Assembly (NCBI GenBank): GCA_948099385.1
Contig: CANUEZ040000117.1
Coordinates: forward strand, 3,954,001-4,018,000
Direction of reading: 5' to 3'
DNA: 64,000 nucleotides
DNA from: Fasciola hepatica
Taxonomy: Eukaryota > Platyhelminthes > Trematoda > Plagiorchiida > Fasciolidae
This document shows, piece by piece, positions 43,800 to 53,805 of the stretch (position 1 is the first letter of the stretch; each line of letters starts with the position of its first letter). The notes beneath the pieces are model-generated. The model was not told the origin of the DNA. It ran no database searches and saw only the letters and a program-made list of their open reading frames with translations. A program made the translations under genes and the position numbers.

Positions 43800-44610
43800 A
43801 CCTAACTTAGGCGGGCTAGAGAAGAAGCTGAATCGGCCAGGAAAGAACAACCTCGAAGACTGGAGCGAGAGGTGGTCTTGGAGACCACGGACCATACGGC
43901 CATCGAGCCCAGTAATTCCGTGGAACGATTGAAGCCGACTTGTGCCATAGTAACACACGCTAGTGACTTACCACAGGTGGAATTGTGCTCTTTTGACGAA
44001 AGCTCAGAACAGCACTGCAAGTTCATTAAGCGATACGAGAACTTTTCAGTAAGGAGAGTATCCGATCCAGGGCAGAGATTCTTGTATCTGCTAAATTACT
44101 GTCGTGGAAGATCTAGGGAGGCGATCAACGGGTGCCCGATTCTGGATCCCGAAGAAGGTTACATTTGGGCGCGTGAACTCTTGAGAGACCTTTCTGGACA
44201 ACCATTTAAGGTCGTTCAGGAAAGCGATCGATGTTGTACTACCAGAAGCAAGACGTTCCGAAGGCGAGTCGGGTTCTCTAGTCAGTCTGATTATAAAATT
44301 GCAGAACTGCAGCATCGCTTTGAATCACCTAGACTATCGATCAGACCTGAACGCACTTCACACATTAGAGACCATGATGTGCAGTTTACCCACAGAACTA
44401 CAGAATAGATTGGCTGGAAAAGCCGAGGGGATCAGTAGACTCTGGGCGAGAAACTATTGTTCAAGGTCTGCCGCGGTTTATAGACCGCCATGCCCGAATA
44501 GAAAACAGTCTTCTCGGTCAACTTGTGCGCAACGACGCAAAGCTGGACCAGGGAACCAGTTAGAGGCCAACCATGGGCAAGCACACACAAAAACTATCCC
44601 GCGAGGGTTA
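43800..44610 (+). pseudogene. BEL/Pao gag region (DUF1759-like)
   Basis: Upstream, RRAREEAESARKEQ (about 43810-43855) suggests a short coiled coil. Frame 43872-44408 then reads HASDLPQVELCSFDESSEQH, CKFIKRYENFSVRRVSDPGQ, FLYLLNYCRGRSREAINGCP and WARELLRDLSGQPFKVVQ. This is the DUF1759 gag signature of BEL/Pao elements, the structural protein that packages element RNA. A frame change near 44230 leads to HRNAYRS-type residues in the next frame. Stops make it a pseudogene. Confidence 0.82.
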
Positions 44611-44614
44611 AAAT

Positions 44615-44953
44615 TTGCCTGTGTGTAACGTGTGTGGGGCGCTTCATCGCCAAGTGGTACGCCCTCGATTCCGCAACGTAGACGTCGACGAACGGTGGGG
44701 AATGGCTAACAGACTGGGTGTTTGCTTTGTCTGTCTCAGCGATTCACTTCGAGCAGCGGTGTGCAGAAATAAATCCGATTGTAGTCGAGATGGATGCCAT
44801 CGGAAGCAACATCGCCTACTGCACAAACCCAAGAAATTGAATGCCGAAGAAACCCCGAAGCCAAGTGAGGTCAGCTCAGTGTCTCACTCTACTATCAAGC
44901 CCATTCGCCTGGAAGTAGTGGCATTCGGCATAGAAACCCCAGTTGGGCGATAA
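44615..44953 (+). pseudogene. BEL/Pao zinc-knuckle segment
   Basis: The open frame of 112 residues has CNVCGALHRQ at residues 3-12, then RWGMANRLGVCFVCLSDSLR, AAVCRNKSDCSRDGCHRKQH and RLLHKP. Two CCHC-like fingers are recognisable, the second being C-x2-C-x6-(H lost)-x3-C. These bind RNA at the gag C-terminus. The first-finger His-Cys spacing is irregular and the following protease lies in another frame. Confidence 0.8.
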
Positions 44954-45362
44954 GAGCGTCGGCCTTCGTGGATAGTAGCTCGGATACCACTCTTATGTGA
45001 AAGGAGTAGGCAGAGAGATGTGGGATCAGAGGGAATCAACCTTCATTAGCAGTGGGCACAGTGAGTGGCACCCAGGTCATCAAATCGACGAAACGGAGGC
45101 TACGACTCTCTCTTTAGCCAACAGCAATAGAGCAGAAAGTCTAGAAGCATTCACCATAAACGATCTGCCGATGAGAGCACCTCAGTCGGTGCAATCGATT
45201 CTGACTCAGTGGCCGCATCTCGACGGGTTTACGATCGGGGAGTGGCGGAATGACGGAGTTGATCTGCCGATCGGTATTGATGCATCGGAAGCGCACTGGG
45301 TCCTGGATCAAAGAATAGGAGGCCGCAAAGCACCCTATTCAGTAAGCACCATATTCGGCTAA
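44950..45362 (+). pseudogene. BEL/Pao protease-region remnant
   Basis: ASAFVDSSSDTTLM-like residues (about 44955-44997, the D-S-G-S/T region degraded) precede frame 44997-45362. That frame has LPMRAPQSVQSIL, WPHLDGF and VDLPIGIDASEAHWVLDQRI then GGRKAPYSVSTIFG. The block 'LIG-D-xEAHWVLDQR-GGR--PYAV-T-FG' is typical of the protease end in BEL/Pao polyproteins. The aspartic site itself is not cleanly visible. Confidence 0.72.
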
Positions 45363-45639
45363 ACTTTACGTGGTAGTACAGATGGTAGATGAGGCGAACA
45401 AGTCCAAATCAACTGCACTTCGGTGGCAACGGCGAACATTGAACAGGCATTCCAACAGCTGTATAAAGCAGAATTCGCCGACCTGGCCGCTGGTGGAAAT
45501 GCCCCATCACAAGAAGATAGGTCGGCTCTGAAAATGGAGGCCGAGAACGCCAAGTATATAATAAGTCATTTCTAGGTTCCTGTCCCGTGGAGACCCAACA
45601 TGAAACCTTTGCCGAACAGCCGAGAAATGGCCCTGAAGA

Positions 45640-46400
45640 GGTTATGCTTCCTCAAAACCAGGCTGATTCTAGAACCACAATTAAGGATAGAATACACGCG
45701 AGCCATGCAAACATAACATCGATTTGGGTTATATAGAAAGAGTGGATACAGCGGTTATCAGCACAAATTTGAGGTGGTGCCTACCTCATCACCCGGTCGT
45801 GAACCCAAAGATACCGGAGAAGGTCAGAGTGGCTTTCGACTGTGCCGCGAAATGTCAGGGTGTGTCACACAGCGACCATATCCTACAGGGCTCAGACTGG
45901 ACAACACCATTAGTCGAGGTTTTATGTCGTTTTCGGCTAGGATAAGTGGCCGTCTCTGCTACAGACGTGAAGTGTTTCTACACGTGAAGATGCCCGTTAA
46001 AGATAAGGACGCTTTTCGTCTTCTCTGATGGCCTAAAAGCGACGTAAATTGTGCACCGGACGAGTACGGACTGACAGCGTATCCCTTTGGGACGGTGTAA
46101 TCCCCTTCTGTGCTAATATTGCCCTCCGGGAAACCCTCAAGCATTTTGGCGGCACAAACGAACAGTTACAAGGAGCAGTAGGCCACTTCTACGTGGACGA
46201 TTTTCTATGGTCCTTTGAAGACCCAAATAATGCTATTCCATATATGACCGAACTGACCGCCACCCTAGAGGCCGGAGGATTCATCCTCACTAAAAGGACT
46301 TCAAACAACCGGAAGGTGCTCAAAATAACCTCGAAGATCGAGAAAGTGGAATACGCGAGAGAGCTTTCGGGATCCTCTTCACAAACGGAGCGCACACTTG
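45640..46400 (+). pseudogene. BEL/Pao reverse transcriptase, YVDD intact
   Basis: RT begins in the 45724 frame with WCLPHHPVVNPKIPEKVRVA, then FDCAAKCQGVSHSDHILQGS. After frame changes it continues in 46049-46771 with PFGTV, FCANIALRETLKHFG, GHFYVDDFLWSFED (YVDD at 46190-46201) and LTATLEAGGFILTKRTSN. The fingers-palm spacing is right. Frameshifts occur near 45945, 46030 and 46100. It copies element RNA to DNA in live relatives, but here the gene is broken. Confidence 0.85.
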
Positions 46401-46771
46401 GAGTTCAATGGAAGCCTGAAGGTGACGAATACCTTTTCACTCTGGACGTACTCAAACGACCAGCCACACGCGGAGGAATCCCATCATCAGTCTCAAGCCT
46501 CTGTGATCCCCATAAGATTCGTTTCGCTATGGCTGTTACCTGGAAAGTGCTGTTGCAATCGCTGTGCCAAAGAGCGACGGGTTGGGACAAACCTCTACAG
46601 GATGGCAATGACAGGCGATGGCGCGACTGGTTGCACAGCCTAGATCAACTTGGTGAGATCAAGATACCAAGATGCTTGATAGGAATCAAGTGTTCAAACG
46701 ATACCCAACTTCAACTGTTTTCAGATGCATCGGACGTAGGCTACGGGATAATGGCTTACCGCTGCTGGTAG
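46049..46771 (+). CDS. BEL/Pao RT-connection-RNase H start, 240-residue open frame
   Basis: This is the longest intact piece of the Pao Pol. Residues 48-52 hold YVDDF. The middle (residues 105-140) has a TLGVQWKPEGDEYLFTL block typical of the connection. The end has LFSDASDVGYGIMAYR (about residues 224-239), the first RNase H Asp, before a stop. RNase H continues in another frame (46851-47243). The first Met is not the natural start, because RT begins upstream. Confidence 0.8.
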   Translation: MCTGRVRTDSVSLWDGVIPFCANIALRETLKHFGGTNEQLQGAVGHFYVDDFLWSFEDPNNAIPYMTELTATLEAGGFILTKRTSNNRKVLKITSKIEKVEYARELSGSSSQTERTLGVQWKPEGDEYLFTLDVLKRPATRGGIPSSVSSLCDPHKIRFAMAVTWKVLLQSLCQRATGWDKPLQDGNDRRWRDWLHSLDQLGEIKIPRCLIGIKCSNDTQLQLFSDASDVGYGIMAYRCW

Positions 46772-46850
46772 ACGAAAATGGTGGGCGGCACTGTCAGATT
46801 GTTTTTGCAAAGGCGAGAGTGGCTCCACCGAAGACGGTCTGACTGCAGCG

Positions 46851-47217
46851 GTGCTGGCTGTGAAAGCCGCGACGATAATTGGACGATGCTTTGACCAGGT
46901 AAAATGGGAACCAAGTTTTTGGACGGACTCAGCCACGGCACTACTTTACATAAACAACATTATCAGCTTCCTGGCCAACAGACTCACCATGATTCGTGAA
47001 TCGACTAAGACCGATCAGTGGCACTATGTACAATCCGCCAGTAACCCGGCCGACTTCTGCTCAAGGGGCCTGAAAACACTAGAGAGGTTGCGGATGTGGA
47101 CAATGGGACCGGACTTTCTAACTGCATCTAATGAGATGTGGCCAACGCTACTAATACCTAAGCCTGATGTCGGCGATATCGAGACCAAAAGACTGATACT
47201 AGCCACCAACTCCACAC
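46851..47217 (+). pseudogene. BEL/Pao RNase H C-terminal half
   Basis: The frame reads EPSFWTDSATALLYINNIIS, then FLANRLTMIRE, QWHYVQSASNPADFCSRGLK and WTMGPDFL. This is the RNase H/after-RNase H block of BEL/Pao Pol, with the second catalytic Asp in WTDS and the NPAD motif. The frame runs into the LINE-A fragment at 47217, and the last residues are foreign. Confidence 0.85.
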
Positions 47218-47702
47218 AACAAGGGGACATGAAAAGAAGTTGATAAAAGCCCGAGCTAGGTTGGTGGATAGATCGCACTTCTTCAGCAACAGGGTTGTGA
47301 ACAGTTGGAACGGTCTGCCTGGTGAAATGGTTGATCTGCAGACAGTCCAATCCTTCAAAGGTGCCCTAGATACCAAGTGGTACGAGATCTTTCCTTGTAG
47401 TGAGCCTTGAGTATATCAACTAGATGGATGACGGGTAGCACTGTGGTCCTTCTGGAGTATGTTTAAGCAGACTTTTTCCCTCATTGCATACTGTCTCAGT
47501 GAACGCTCACGATGCATAATGTCTCTCGCAGTTGATGTGCGATGAGGTTTTTCGTTTCCCTCTCATTTTTAGCGGGAATTCGACGAAATACACTCGGCAG
47601 TGGTGGGTGCATAACTGGCGTGCATACCATCGAAGGAATTCTGGACGCTCGATTGGCAGTGGCCATTACCTGTCCTGTGCAAATTGAACTGAACTGAACT
47701 GA
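47218..47702 (+). mobile_element. LINE-A 3' end, 5'-truncated, inserted into the BEL/Pao element
   Basis: It matches 53316-53800 almost base for base. The only difference I noticed in the body is one base near 47566 (tttttcg against ttttccg), plus a small change in the tail. It begins abruptly at 'acaaggggacatg' and ends in the ACTGA-repeat tail. Both the truncation and the tail are typical of target-primed LINE insertion. Confidence 0.9.
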
Positions 47703-47790
47703 AGATTTGTATTTTGAACCTTTTTCTCTTTTCCCATTTCCCCACTATCCAGTAAACTATCTTTCATCTAACAGGTGACATTCAGATAAT
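47703..47790 (+). repeat. Diverged relative of the MULE TIR interior
   Basis: The block 'gatttgtattttgaacc', 'cccatttccccactatccagtaaactatc' and 'ggtgacattcag' is related to 43113-43196 of the right TIR ('gatttgtattttgaacc', 'ccatttccccagtatccagtgaactatc', 'gggtgacactcatg'). It is visibly diverged from both TIR copies, which agree with each other. Confidence 0.75.
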
Positions 47791-48061
47791 AAAATAATCA
47801 CAAAATCAGGGAACATTTGGGCTTCAGCCTCGTGCCCGTGTACTACCTCAATACTTCGAGACTACACCAATTTGTATTCTCTTTGTAGTATTGCTGAGTA
47901 GTGTTCGGTGTTTTTGAGGCGATCCTTCCTCGCTTCTAGGCTTTCTTTTTGTTTTTGTTTTTTGTGTTAGCGGGATTTACCTGCTAGTGTCAGAGTGCGT
48001 ATTTTGTGTTTGGGTAAAGAGCACTTGAGTTGTGTTCGCCCTAGTTTTTGGGGTTTTCGGT

Positions 48062-49314
48062 ATGACACCCGCTTCCGACTCTTGTCTAGCACCCAAGTGT
48101 GGAAAACGTGTGGTAAATGGTATACAGTGCGTCGATATGCGAGAGATGGGCTCACCCAAGGTGTTCAGGGATAGCAAAGGACATCTATGTCACTTATAAA
48201 CAGAACCCATGGGCTGAATGGGTGTGTCCCTTGCAAGGAGGCGGCCAGTCTGGCCTTTAGGCTGCAGGCCCAAGGGCAGGACCAAAGCCCACCAAGTAGC
48301 ACCTCAGTCGTAAGCCCCAAACCATCGCAAGCAGGTTGTAGTAAGTCGTTTGCGGAAGTAGTAGCAACACCCGAGAGGACAATCATCAGAGCGTATGGAC
48401 CAGTTCCGAGAGCTTGCCAGGCGGTCGTTGCCTCAACTCCTTTGAAGCAGACCGACGAGGGCCTTTGGACGGAGCAGAAGCCGAGAAGGGCATGTCAGGT
48501 CAAAAAGAAGGGTGACTGTAATATCGCGAAGGGTGGGTTAGCTAGGGTGGACTACCCTGCTCTTGTGGTATTGGAAAACAAGGTGAAGGATCTGCGGAGG
48601 CAGATCTTGTCGATGGGCAGGGTCTCGAGCCATAGGCTTCTGATCCTAAACCAGGAAGAACCCTTTATGAGGGAATCGAAAGCCGGGAAGGACATAGACA
48701 GGAGGAGGGTCTGCGACATACTGCGAATCGCAGGTGTTCCGTACCCTCCTACTATAAGAAGGGTGCACAGAGTGGGCAAATGGAAGTCACCACTGGGGAA
48801 CGAAGGGGAACTTCGTGCGAGACCAATCCTAGTGGATTTCGCTGATGAGTCCACCCGGGATAAACTGTTGGTGAGGGCAGCAATAGTGGCTCAGATTACC
48901 GAGGGCAGATACCAGATTGCGCCAGACGAGCATAGGGTAATGCCTGGTGGTCTAGCCCCGGGAGGTAACCTTGCTCGACCAGCCAGGGCGCTGGTGAGAA
49001 ACCTAAAAGTTCAGCGGAATGCCGTGCTCGGCTCTCAGGCCCCGACCCCGACAATAGTAAAGAAGCCACGTGCGAGGTCACAAATAGTTGTAATTGAAGA
49101 TGCGCTGGAAGACGAGAATTGGCAGTACTGTCCGAAGATAGATGACAGCGCGACCCCTGCCAGTCTGGATGTTTTGGCAACTCCTATAGAGATGGATTGG
49201 GAGTCGTCGGAAATTCTGGACCATCAGCCGGCTTCATGCACCCCAGTGGGGACATCGGAAGCAAAAAACGTGTCATCGTCTCAGGCGTTGCGCCTGAGAA
49301 ACAGTCAGGATTGA
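48062..49314 (+). CDS. LINE-A ORF1-like protein, 375-residue frame plus N-terminal zinc-binding segment
   Basis: The ATG at 48062 starts a frame with CLAPKCGKRVVNGIQCVDMR, which resembles the start of a zinc-finger (PHD-like) N-terminus, and stops at 48199. The long frame 48187-49314 overlaps it. In the long frame, residues 105-150 hold a VDYPALVVLENKVKDLRRQI heptad-like stretch. Residues 170-260 read DIRRRVCDILRIAGVPYPPT, RVHRVGKWKSPLG, LVDFADESTRDKLLVRA and GRYQIAPDEHRV, the RRM-like domain of flatworm CR1-like ORF1 proteins that bind RNA. One frameshift separates the two parts. The endonuclease frame overlaps its end by 118 bases. Confidence 0.75.
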
Positions 49315-50170
49315 ATAATAAGAGACACCTAGGCGACGGAGCAAACGCGGTGGTGTTATATACTAACGCGTGTAATATTAGAAATAAGTGGGCGGAACTC
49401 GCCAAAATCGCTGGCCAGCAGAAAGCGTCAATGGTTGCCGTCACGGAAAAGTGGTTTTCTGAAGAAGACCATGTGCCAGGCCTAATAAGTAACGGTTTTG
49501 CAGTCTATAGGCGGGACGGAGAACACGATCGCCTTGGTGGTGGAGTGGCCATCCTCGTTAGGTCAGGTAAAAACCACCTTGAGCCTCAGACCAAGATGTG
49601 CACTCGCAATATCCAGTTATGCGCCGTTACGATCACCCTTCCAGGCAGAAGGGTAAACGTTGTCTGTGTCTGCGGGGCACAGAGCACTAACCACGAAAAG
49701 GACGTTTGTTTACTGCGGACTTTGAACTAGTTAAGGACGCACAAAAGACCCTCGTAGTGGGTGACTTAAATCTCCCGCACATCGACTGGGTGGCTGAGAT
49801 CTGCGTGCCGGGATCGGAGGAGCAAACCTACTTAGAATGGCTGCATGCCAATGCGTTGCACCAGCATATTAGGAAAAATACCAGATATAGGACTGGATGC
49901 GTTCCGTCCTTGCTGGATCTAGCTATAATGAACTTCCCCAACGATGTGGCTGGACTGCATTATTGTGCACCGCTGGGCAAGAGTGACCATGTGTGTGTCA
50001 AAGTAGTCCTATGTATGCGGCAACCCAAGGTACTTTCAAGCCTGTTCAGAAATTTCGGTAGTATGGACATGGGCTTCGTAATAGGGCGATTGGTTTGACC
50101 TGGGACACGACAGAGGAGGCTACTGTCGAGGAGTGCTGGCAGACCATAAAGGGATTTCTGACTGCCCCAC
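49197..50170 (+). pseudogene. LINE-A endonuclease
   Basis: Frame 49197-49730 reads VVLYTNACNIRNKWAELAKI, then MVAVTEKWFSEEDHV and GGGVAILVRSG. After one frameshift near 49730, frame 49706-50098 has VVGDLNLPHIDWVAEIC (the GDxNxPxxDW site, present), HIRKNTRYRTGCVPSLLDLA and APLGKSDHVCVKVVL with the catalytic SDH. Apart from the frameshift the APE-type active site is intact. It nicks target DNA for insertion. The reading continues to about 50170, where the LINE-B insertion interrupts. Confidence 0.85.
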
Positions 50171-50188
50171 AGGAACAGTTCCCACCCT

Positions 50189-50213
50189 TAGTATAGTATA
50201 GTATAGTATAGTA
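50189..50213. repeat. (TATAG)n tail of the LINE-B insertion
   Basis: Five consecutive tatag-type units lie directly at the 3' end of the inserted LINE-B, as expected for a simple-repeat LINE tail. Other LINE-B copies in the window end in AAT- or ATC-type runs instead. Confidence 0.9.
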
Positions 50214-51640
50214 TATTTCTTGACCGTGGTCAATACACATACACAAGGCAAGATCAGAGTGTACAGCAGTACATATTAATGTGAGGTATTCACAAACTCT
50301 AAATTTATAAATCACACAGCAACCGAAATACACCAGTGAAGTCATGTAGTGTTTGAATGAACAAAAGTGGTAACGGTTGAGGCGGGAATTCCGAATCGGT
50401 TTCGAAATCGCTGGGGGCGGTGTGGATAGCTGGGCAGTAGTGGGATTGCTGATATAAGCGACAATTGGACGGTCACTAACGAGTAACCGGGCGGAAGAGA
50501 TGCCAAAGAACATTGTTAGAAGTAAAGCAAGCATGGGGCTTCCAACGTGCAGTCAGAGATACCAGCGGAATATTGGAAACTGATCCCGCATTGGGTAACT
50601 AATTGTGGAGGAAACATGTGAAATAAAGGCAAGTGAGTCAAAGGTGATAATAAAACGGACCTTTTGTGCAGGTTATTACAGTGTCATGGAAATTCAAATG
50701 AAGGCGAAAAGCTTCGCAGGGACTTCAGTGAACTTTTGAAGAGCATGAATGGTGTATGGACATATAACGGACTTTTAAAGAAAAGAAAAGCCGTCAATGA
50801 AACGGATTAGTGGAGACAAAAGCTAATGGTTCAGCTAGGCAGAAGTTGGAAGAGTGTAAAATGTTTTTTTTGTATTTGATAGAAAATTGTTAACCAAATT
50901 ATGGTTGGCTGCAGATGGCTGGTATTCTGTTCCTTAAAGACCTTGGTTGCAGATGGTGGCAGGTAGAATGTTGAGGGAGGCAGGTAATAAAGGGCTGGGT
51001 CCCGACCATTGGTTTCGTACTGCAACGCGGGAAGAATTGAACTGTTTGGTTGGATTATTTGGGAATAGACGTTGAGCTTGTGTTGATGGTTGGTGTCAGG
51101 AATCATCTCTGCGATCCGGTGAGACTTTCATGAGGTTTTGGTAATCCGTGTACGATGCCCCACGTAACGTCAGCAGGCGAGAGTATAGGTTTGGACCATT
51201 GATCAAGTCGTCCAGTCCTTACGGTAATCCGGAACAAACGTCGATTTGGCAGATGGCTACCCAAGTAACCAATGCAATCTGAAAGAGATCAGGAATGCGG
51301 CAGTCTGGATAGTGTTCCAGCTGTGGGTTATGATTATCGTTTTTGTGGAAGCAAGAAAGTGAACATTTTGTTATCCGAACAATTAGTTATCGTTTGGCTA
51401 GTGGACCGGTCTATTAGGGATCCCTAGACGGAGATTGGTAGCTTTCTAGGGTAGTTGGGTGATAGTAGAGATTTAGGGCGATATCAGGTAGGCGGTGGAT
51501 GAGGAGAGGATGTCCGTTTGGGAACCAGGAATAAAACGATATTAGAGGGTATGGTCTGGAAGAAGAATGAGAAAATAGGAAGATAACAGTCTGGTCAGTT
51601 CACCAGCTGTGATCGAGGACGGCAAACAGTAAAAAGGTAG
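50189..51640 (-). mobile_element. LINE-B 3'-end fragment inserted in LINE-A
   Basis: On the minus strand the 3' tail is a (TATAG/ACTAT)n run at 50189-50213 and the 3'UTR continues to about 51640. It is related to 33890-35140 in opposite orientation. LINE-A coding resumes by about 51690 (WWKAAIAKAIRRRNNCWNQY). The 5' boundary is approximate and no target duplication was resolved. Confidence 0.75.
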
Positions 51641-51651
51641 AAAAACACTGG

Positions 51652-51969
51652 GTGTTAAGGATAGGATTTTTCATGTGGAAGCACACGTGCTGGTTTTCCG
51701 CAGGGTCAAGAGAAATCAGAGGCAAACCCATGTGGTGGAAAGCTGCGATAGCCAAGGCCATCAGACGTAGAAACAACTGCTGGAACCAGTACAAAGCTTC
51801 CGGCAGTCAGCTAGCCTGGAACCGCTATACAAAGCTGAGAAACGAGACTGTGAACCCTCTGAGAACTTCCAAGCGGGAATTTGAGCTCCAACTGGCCCAG
51901 TCTGTAGGACAACAGCCGAAAAATTCGACAGCTATGTACAGTCTAAAGGCTCAACAAGAAATGCCGTAG
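51652..51969 (+). pseudogene. LINE-A endonuclease-RT linker
   Basis: The 105-residue frame contains KPMWWKAAIAKAIRRRNNCW, then QYKASGSQLAWNRYTKLRNE and SKREFELQLAQSVGQQPK. This basic helical linker between endonuclease and RT is standard in CR1/Jockey-like LINEs. The first 20 residues derive from the LINE-B insertion edge. The frame stops at 51969, and RT begins in the next frame. Confidence 0.75.
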
Positions 51970-52082
51970 GTCCGCTATCCACTAGAGACTATGGTATTGT
52001 CACTGGGGACCAGGGCAAAGCAGACGCCCTGGGGGAATACTTTGGTAGTGTACATAGGATAGATAGTGGGGTACGAGTAGAT

Positions 52083-52763
52083 TTGACTCTGGTGCATCCT
52101 CCTCAATTAAACGAGCTAGACCTCTCAGAGGAAAGCGTGCGTAAGTACCTACAGGAATTAAACAGCCACAAGTCAGCGGGCCCAGATGGCATTCATCCAG
52201 CTATCATCAAGCCGTTGGCGGATATCCTAGCTCCATCGGTATGCAGGCTGTACAGATCCACGTTGGACCAGGGTAAGCTGCCTCAGGACTGGAAAGTCGC
52301 GGCAGTCGTGGCAATACATAAGAGTGGGCCTAAGTCGGATATGCAGAACTACAGGCCGGTAAGCCTAACTAGCATTCTCTGTAAAGTCCTCGAGAAGATC
52401 ATCCGTGCCCATATCTGCCAGCACTTACTGGAGCACTCCATGCTGAGTCCGGCGCAGCATGGATTCCTGAAAAACAGATCTTGTCTGACCAATCTCCTGT
52501 GCTTCTTGGATGAAGTAACTCGACGACTGGACGAAGGTAAGGAGGTTGAGGTATGCTACCTCGACTTTAGCAAGGCGTTCGACTCCGTTAACCATCGTCT
52601 CTTGCTACGCAAGTTGGAGACTTTCGGTATAGGTGGGCCAGTATATAGGTGGCTGGATGACTTCCTCTCCCGCAGGACGTTTTACGTCAAAGTGGGGGAC
52701 AGGTGCTCCAGTTTGGTGAATGTGTTGGATCTAAGGGTAGGGCGGACTTGGGCAGGGAAATAA
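52083..52763 (+). CDS. LINE-A reverse transcriptase, open frame lacking the catalytic core
   Basis: Motifs are well preserved: LNSHKSAGPDGIHPAIIKPL (about residue 28), LPQDWKVAAVVAIHKSGPKS, MQNYRPVSLTSILCKVLEKI, SPAQHGFLKNRSCLTNLLCF, CYLDFSKAFDSVNHRLLLRK (motif A, catalytic Asp present) and YRWLDDFLSRRTFYVKVGDR. At about 52725 the sequence jumps from DRCSSLVNV to residues that belong after the FADD box, so the VPQGSxLGP box and FADD are deleted. Reading resumes as ISTVLNWAYKWDLPLNAQKS in another frame. The enzyme cannot polymerise. Confidence 0.88.
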   Translation: MTLVHPPQLNELDLSEESVRKYLQELNSHKSAGPDGIHPAIIKPLADILAPSVCRLYRSTLDQGKLPQDWKVAAVVAIHKSGPKSDMQNYRPVSLTSILCKVLEKIIRAHICQHLLEHSMLSPAQHGFLKNRSCLTNLLCFLDEVTRRLDEGKEVEVCYLDFSKAFDSVNHRLLLRKLETFGIGGPVYRWLDDFLSRRTFYVKVGDRCSSLVNVLDLRVGRTWAGK

Positions 52764-52789
52764 GTACCGTCCTGAACTGGGCATACAAA

Positions 52790-53508
52790 TGGGACTTACC
52801 TCTTAACGCTCAAAAAAGCCATTTGTTGTCAATTCAACAGAGAGCCTAACTGTTGCTCATGATCAAGGGCTGTTCACCGTAGAGGCAGCCAGTAGGGTTA
52901 AAGACCTGGGGATCATCATGAAAAGTGACTTCAAATGGTCGGAGCAGTGCAAAGCTGCTGCGCATAAGGCCCGTGGGGAGCTCTTTAGACTGCGATCAGC
53001 TTTGTCTTGCCGGAAGCCGGAGGTATTCGTACCTATTTACATGGCTATAGTACGACCTCACTTAGAAGGTAGCGTGCAGGCTTGGTCACCCTTCTACAAA
53101 AAGGACGCCGCCTGCCTCGAGAAAGTCCAACGTCTCGCCACGCGAATGATTGAAGGGCAGAGGGGTAAGACTTAAGAGCAGAGACTCTGTGAACTGAATC
53201 TTTTCTCGATGGAAAGGAGGAGAAGTCGAGGAGATCTCATAGAAACGTTCAAGGTAATGAAGGGCTTTTCTGGCCTTAGACCAGATAGTCTATTCCAAGT
53301 GGCCGTAGAATCCAGAACAAGGGGACATGAAAAGAAGTTGATAAAAGCCCGAGCTAGGTTGGTGGATAGATCGCACTTCTTCAGCAACAGGGTTGTGAAC
53401 AGTTGGAACGGTCTGCCTGGTGAAATGGTTGATCTGCAGACAGTCCAATCCTTCAAAGGTGCCCTAGATACCAAGTGGTACGAGATCTTTCCTTGTAGTG
53501 AGCCTTGA
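52790..53508 (+). pseudogene. LINE-A C-terminal domain
   Basis: Frame 52918-53175 reads MKSDFKWSEQCKAAAHKARG, then LFRLRSALSCRKPEVFVPIY, MAIVRPHLEGSVQAWSPFYK and LEKVQRLATRMIEG, ending at a stop (53173). Frame 53209-53508 continues with MERRRSRGDLIETFKVMKGF, FFSNRVVNSWNGLPGEMVDL and a serine/proline end. The domain follows RT in CR1/Jockey-type LINEs. One stop and one frameshift interrupt it. Confidence 0.82.
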
Positions 53509-53805
53509 GTATATCAACTAGATGGATGACGGGTAGCACTGTGGTCCTTCTGGAGTATGTTTAAGCAGACTTTTTCCCTCATTGCATACTGTCTCAGTGA
53601 ACGCTCACGATGCATAATGTCTCTCGCAGTTGATGTGCGATGAGGTTTTCCGTTTCCCTCTCATTTTTAGCGGGAATTCGACGAAATACACTCGGCAGTG
53701 GTGGGTGCATAACTGGCGTGCATACCATCGAAGGAATTCTGGACGCTCGATTGGCAGTGGCCATTACCTGTCCTGTGCAAATTGAACTGAATTGAACTGA
53801 ACTGC

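Larger units (their letters stand above)
43570..47217 (+). mobile_element. BEL/Pao LTR retrotransposon, degenerate and 3'-truncated
   Basis: The BEL/Pao order is complete up to RNase H: gag with a DUF1759-like region (about 43870-44600), zinc knuckles (44615-44830), protease region (about 44950-45362), RT (about 45640-46400) and RNase H (about 46715-47200). It begins just outside the MULE right TIR and is cut at 47217 by a LINE-A 3' end. No integrase or LTR is present. Frameshifts and stops occur, but the RT catalytic box is intact. Confidence 0.85.
47800..53805 (+). mobile_element. LINE-A: near full-length CR1/Jockey-like retrotransposon, split by a LINE-B insertion
   Basis: The 5' leader (about 47800-48060) is followed by an ORF1-like region, endonuclease (49350-50170), a LINE-B insertion (50189-51640), the endonuclease-RT linker, RT (52083-52763), the C-terminal domain (52918-53508) and a 3'UTR ending in an ACTGA-repeat tail (53782-53803). 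This is the best preserved LINE in the window, with a 375-residue ORF1-like frame and an RT frame of 226 residues. The RT core is missing (see its entry), so it is not active. The exact 5' end is unknown. Confidence 0.85.

Noticed and set aside
49184..49444. Minus-strand frames inside LINE-A
   Set aside because: They are antisense shadows of the recognised ORF1 and endonuclease frames.
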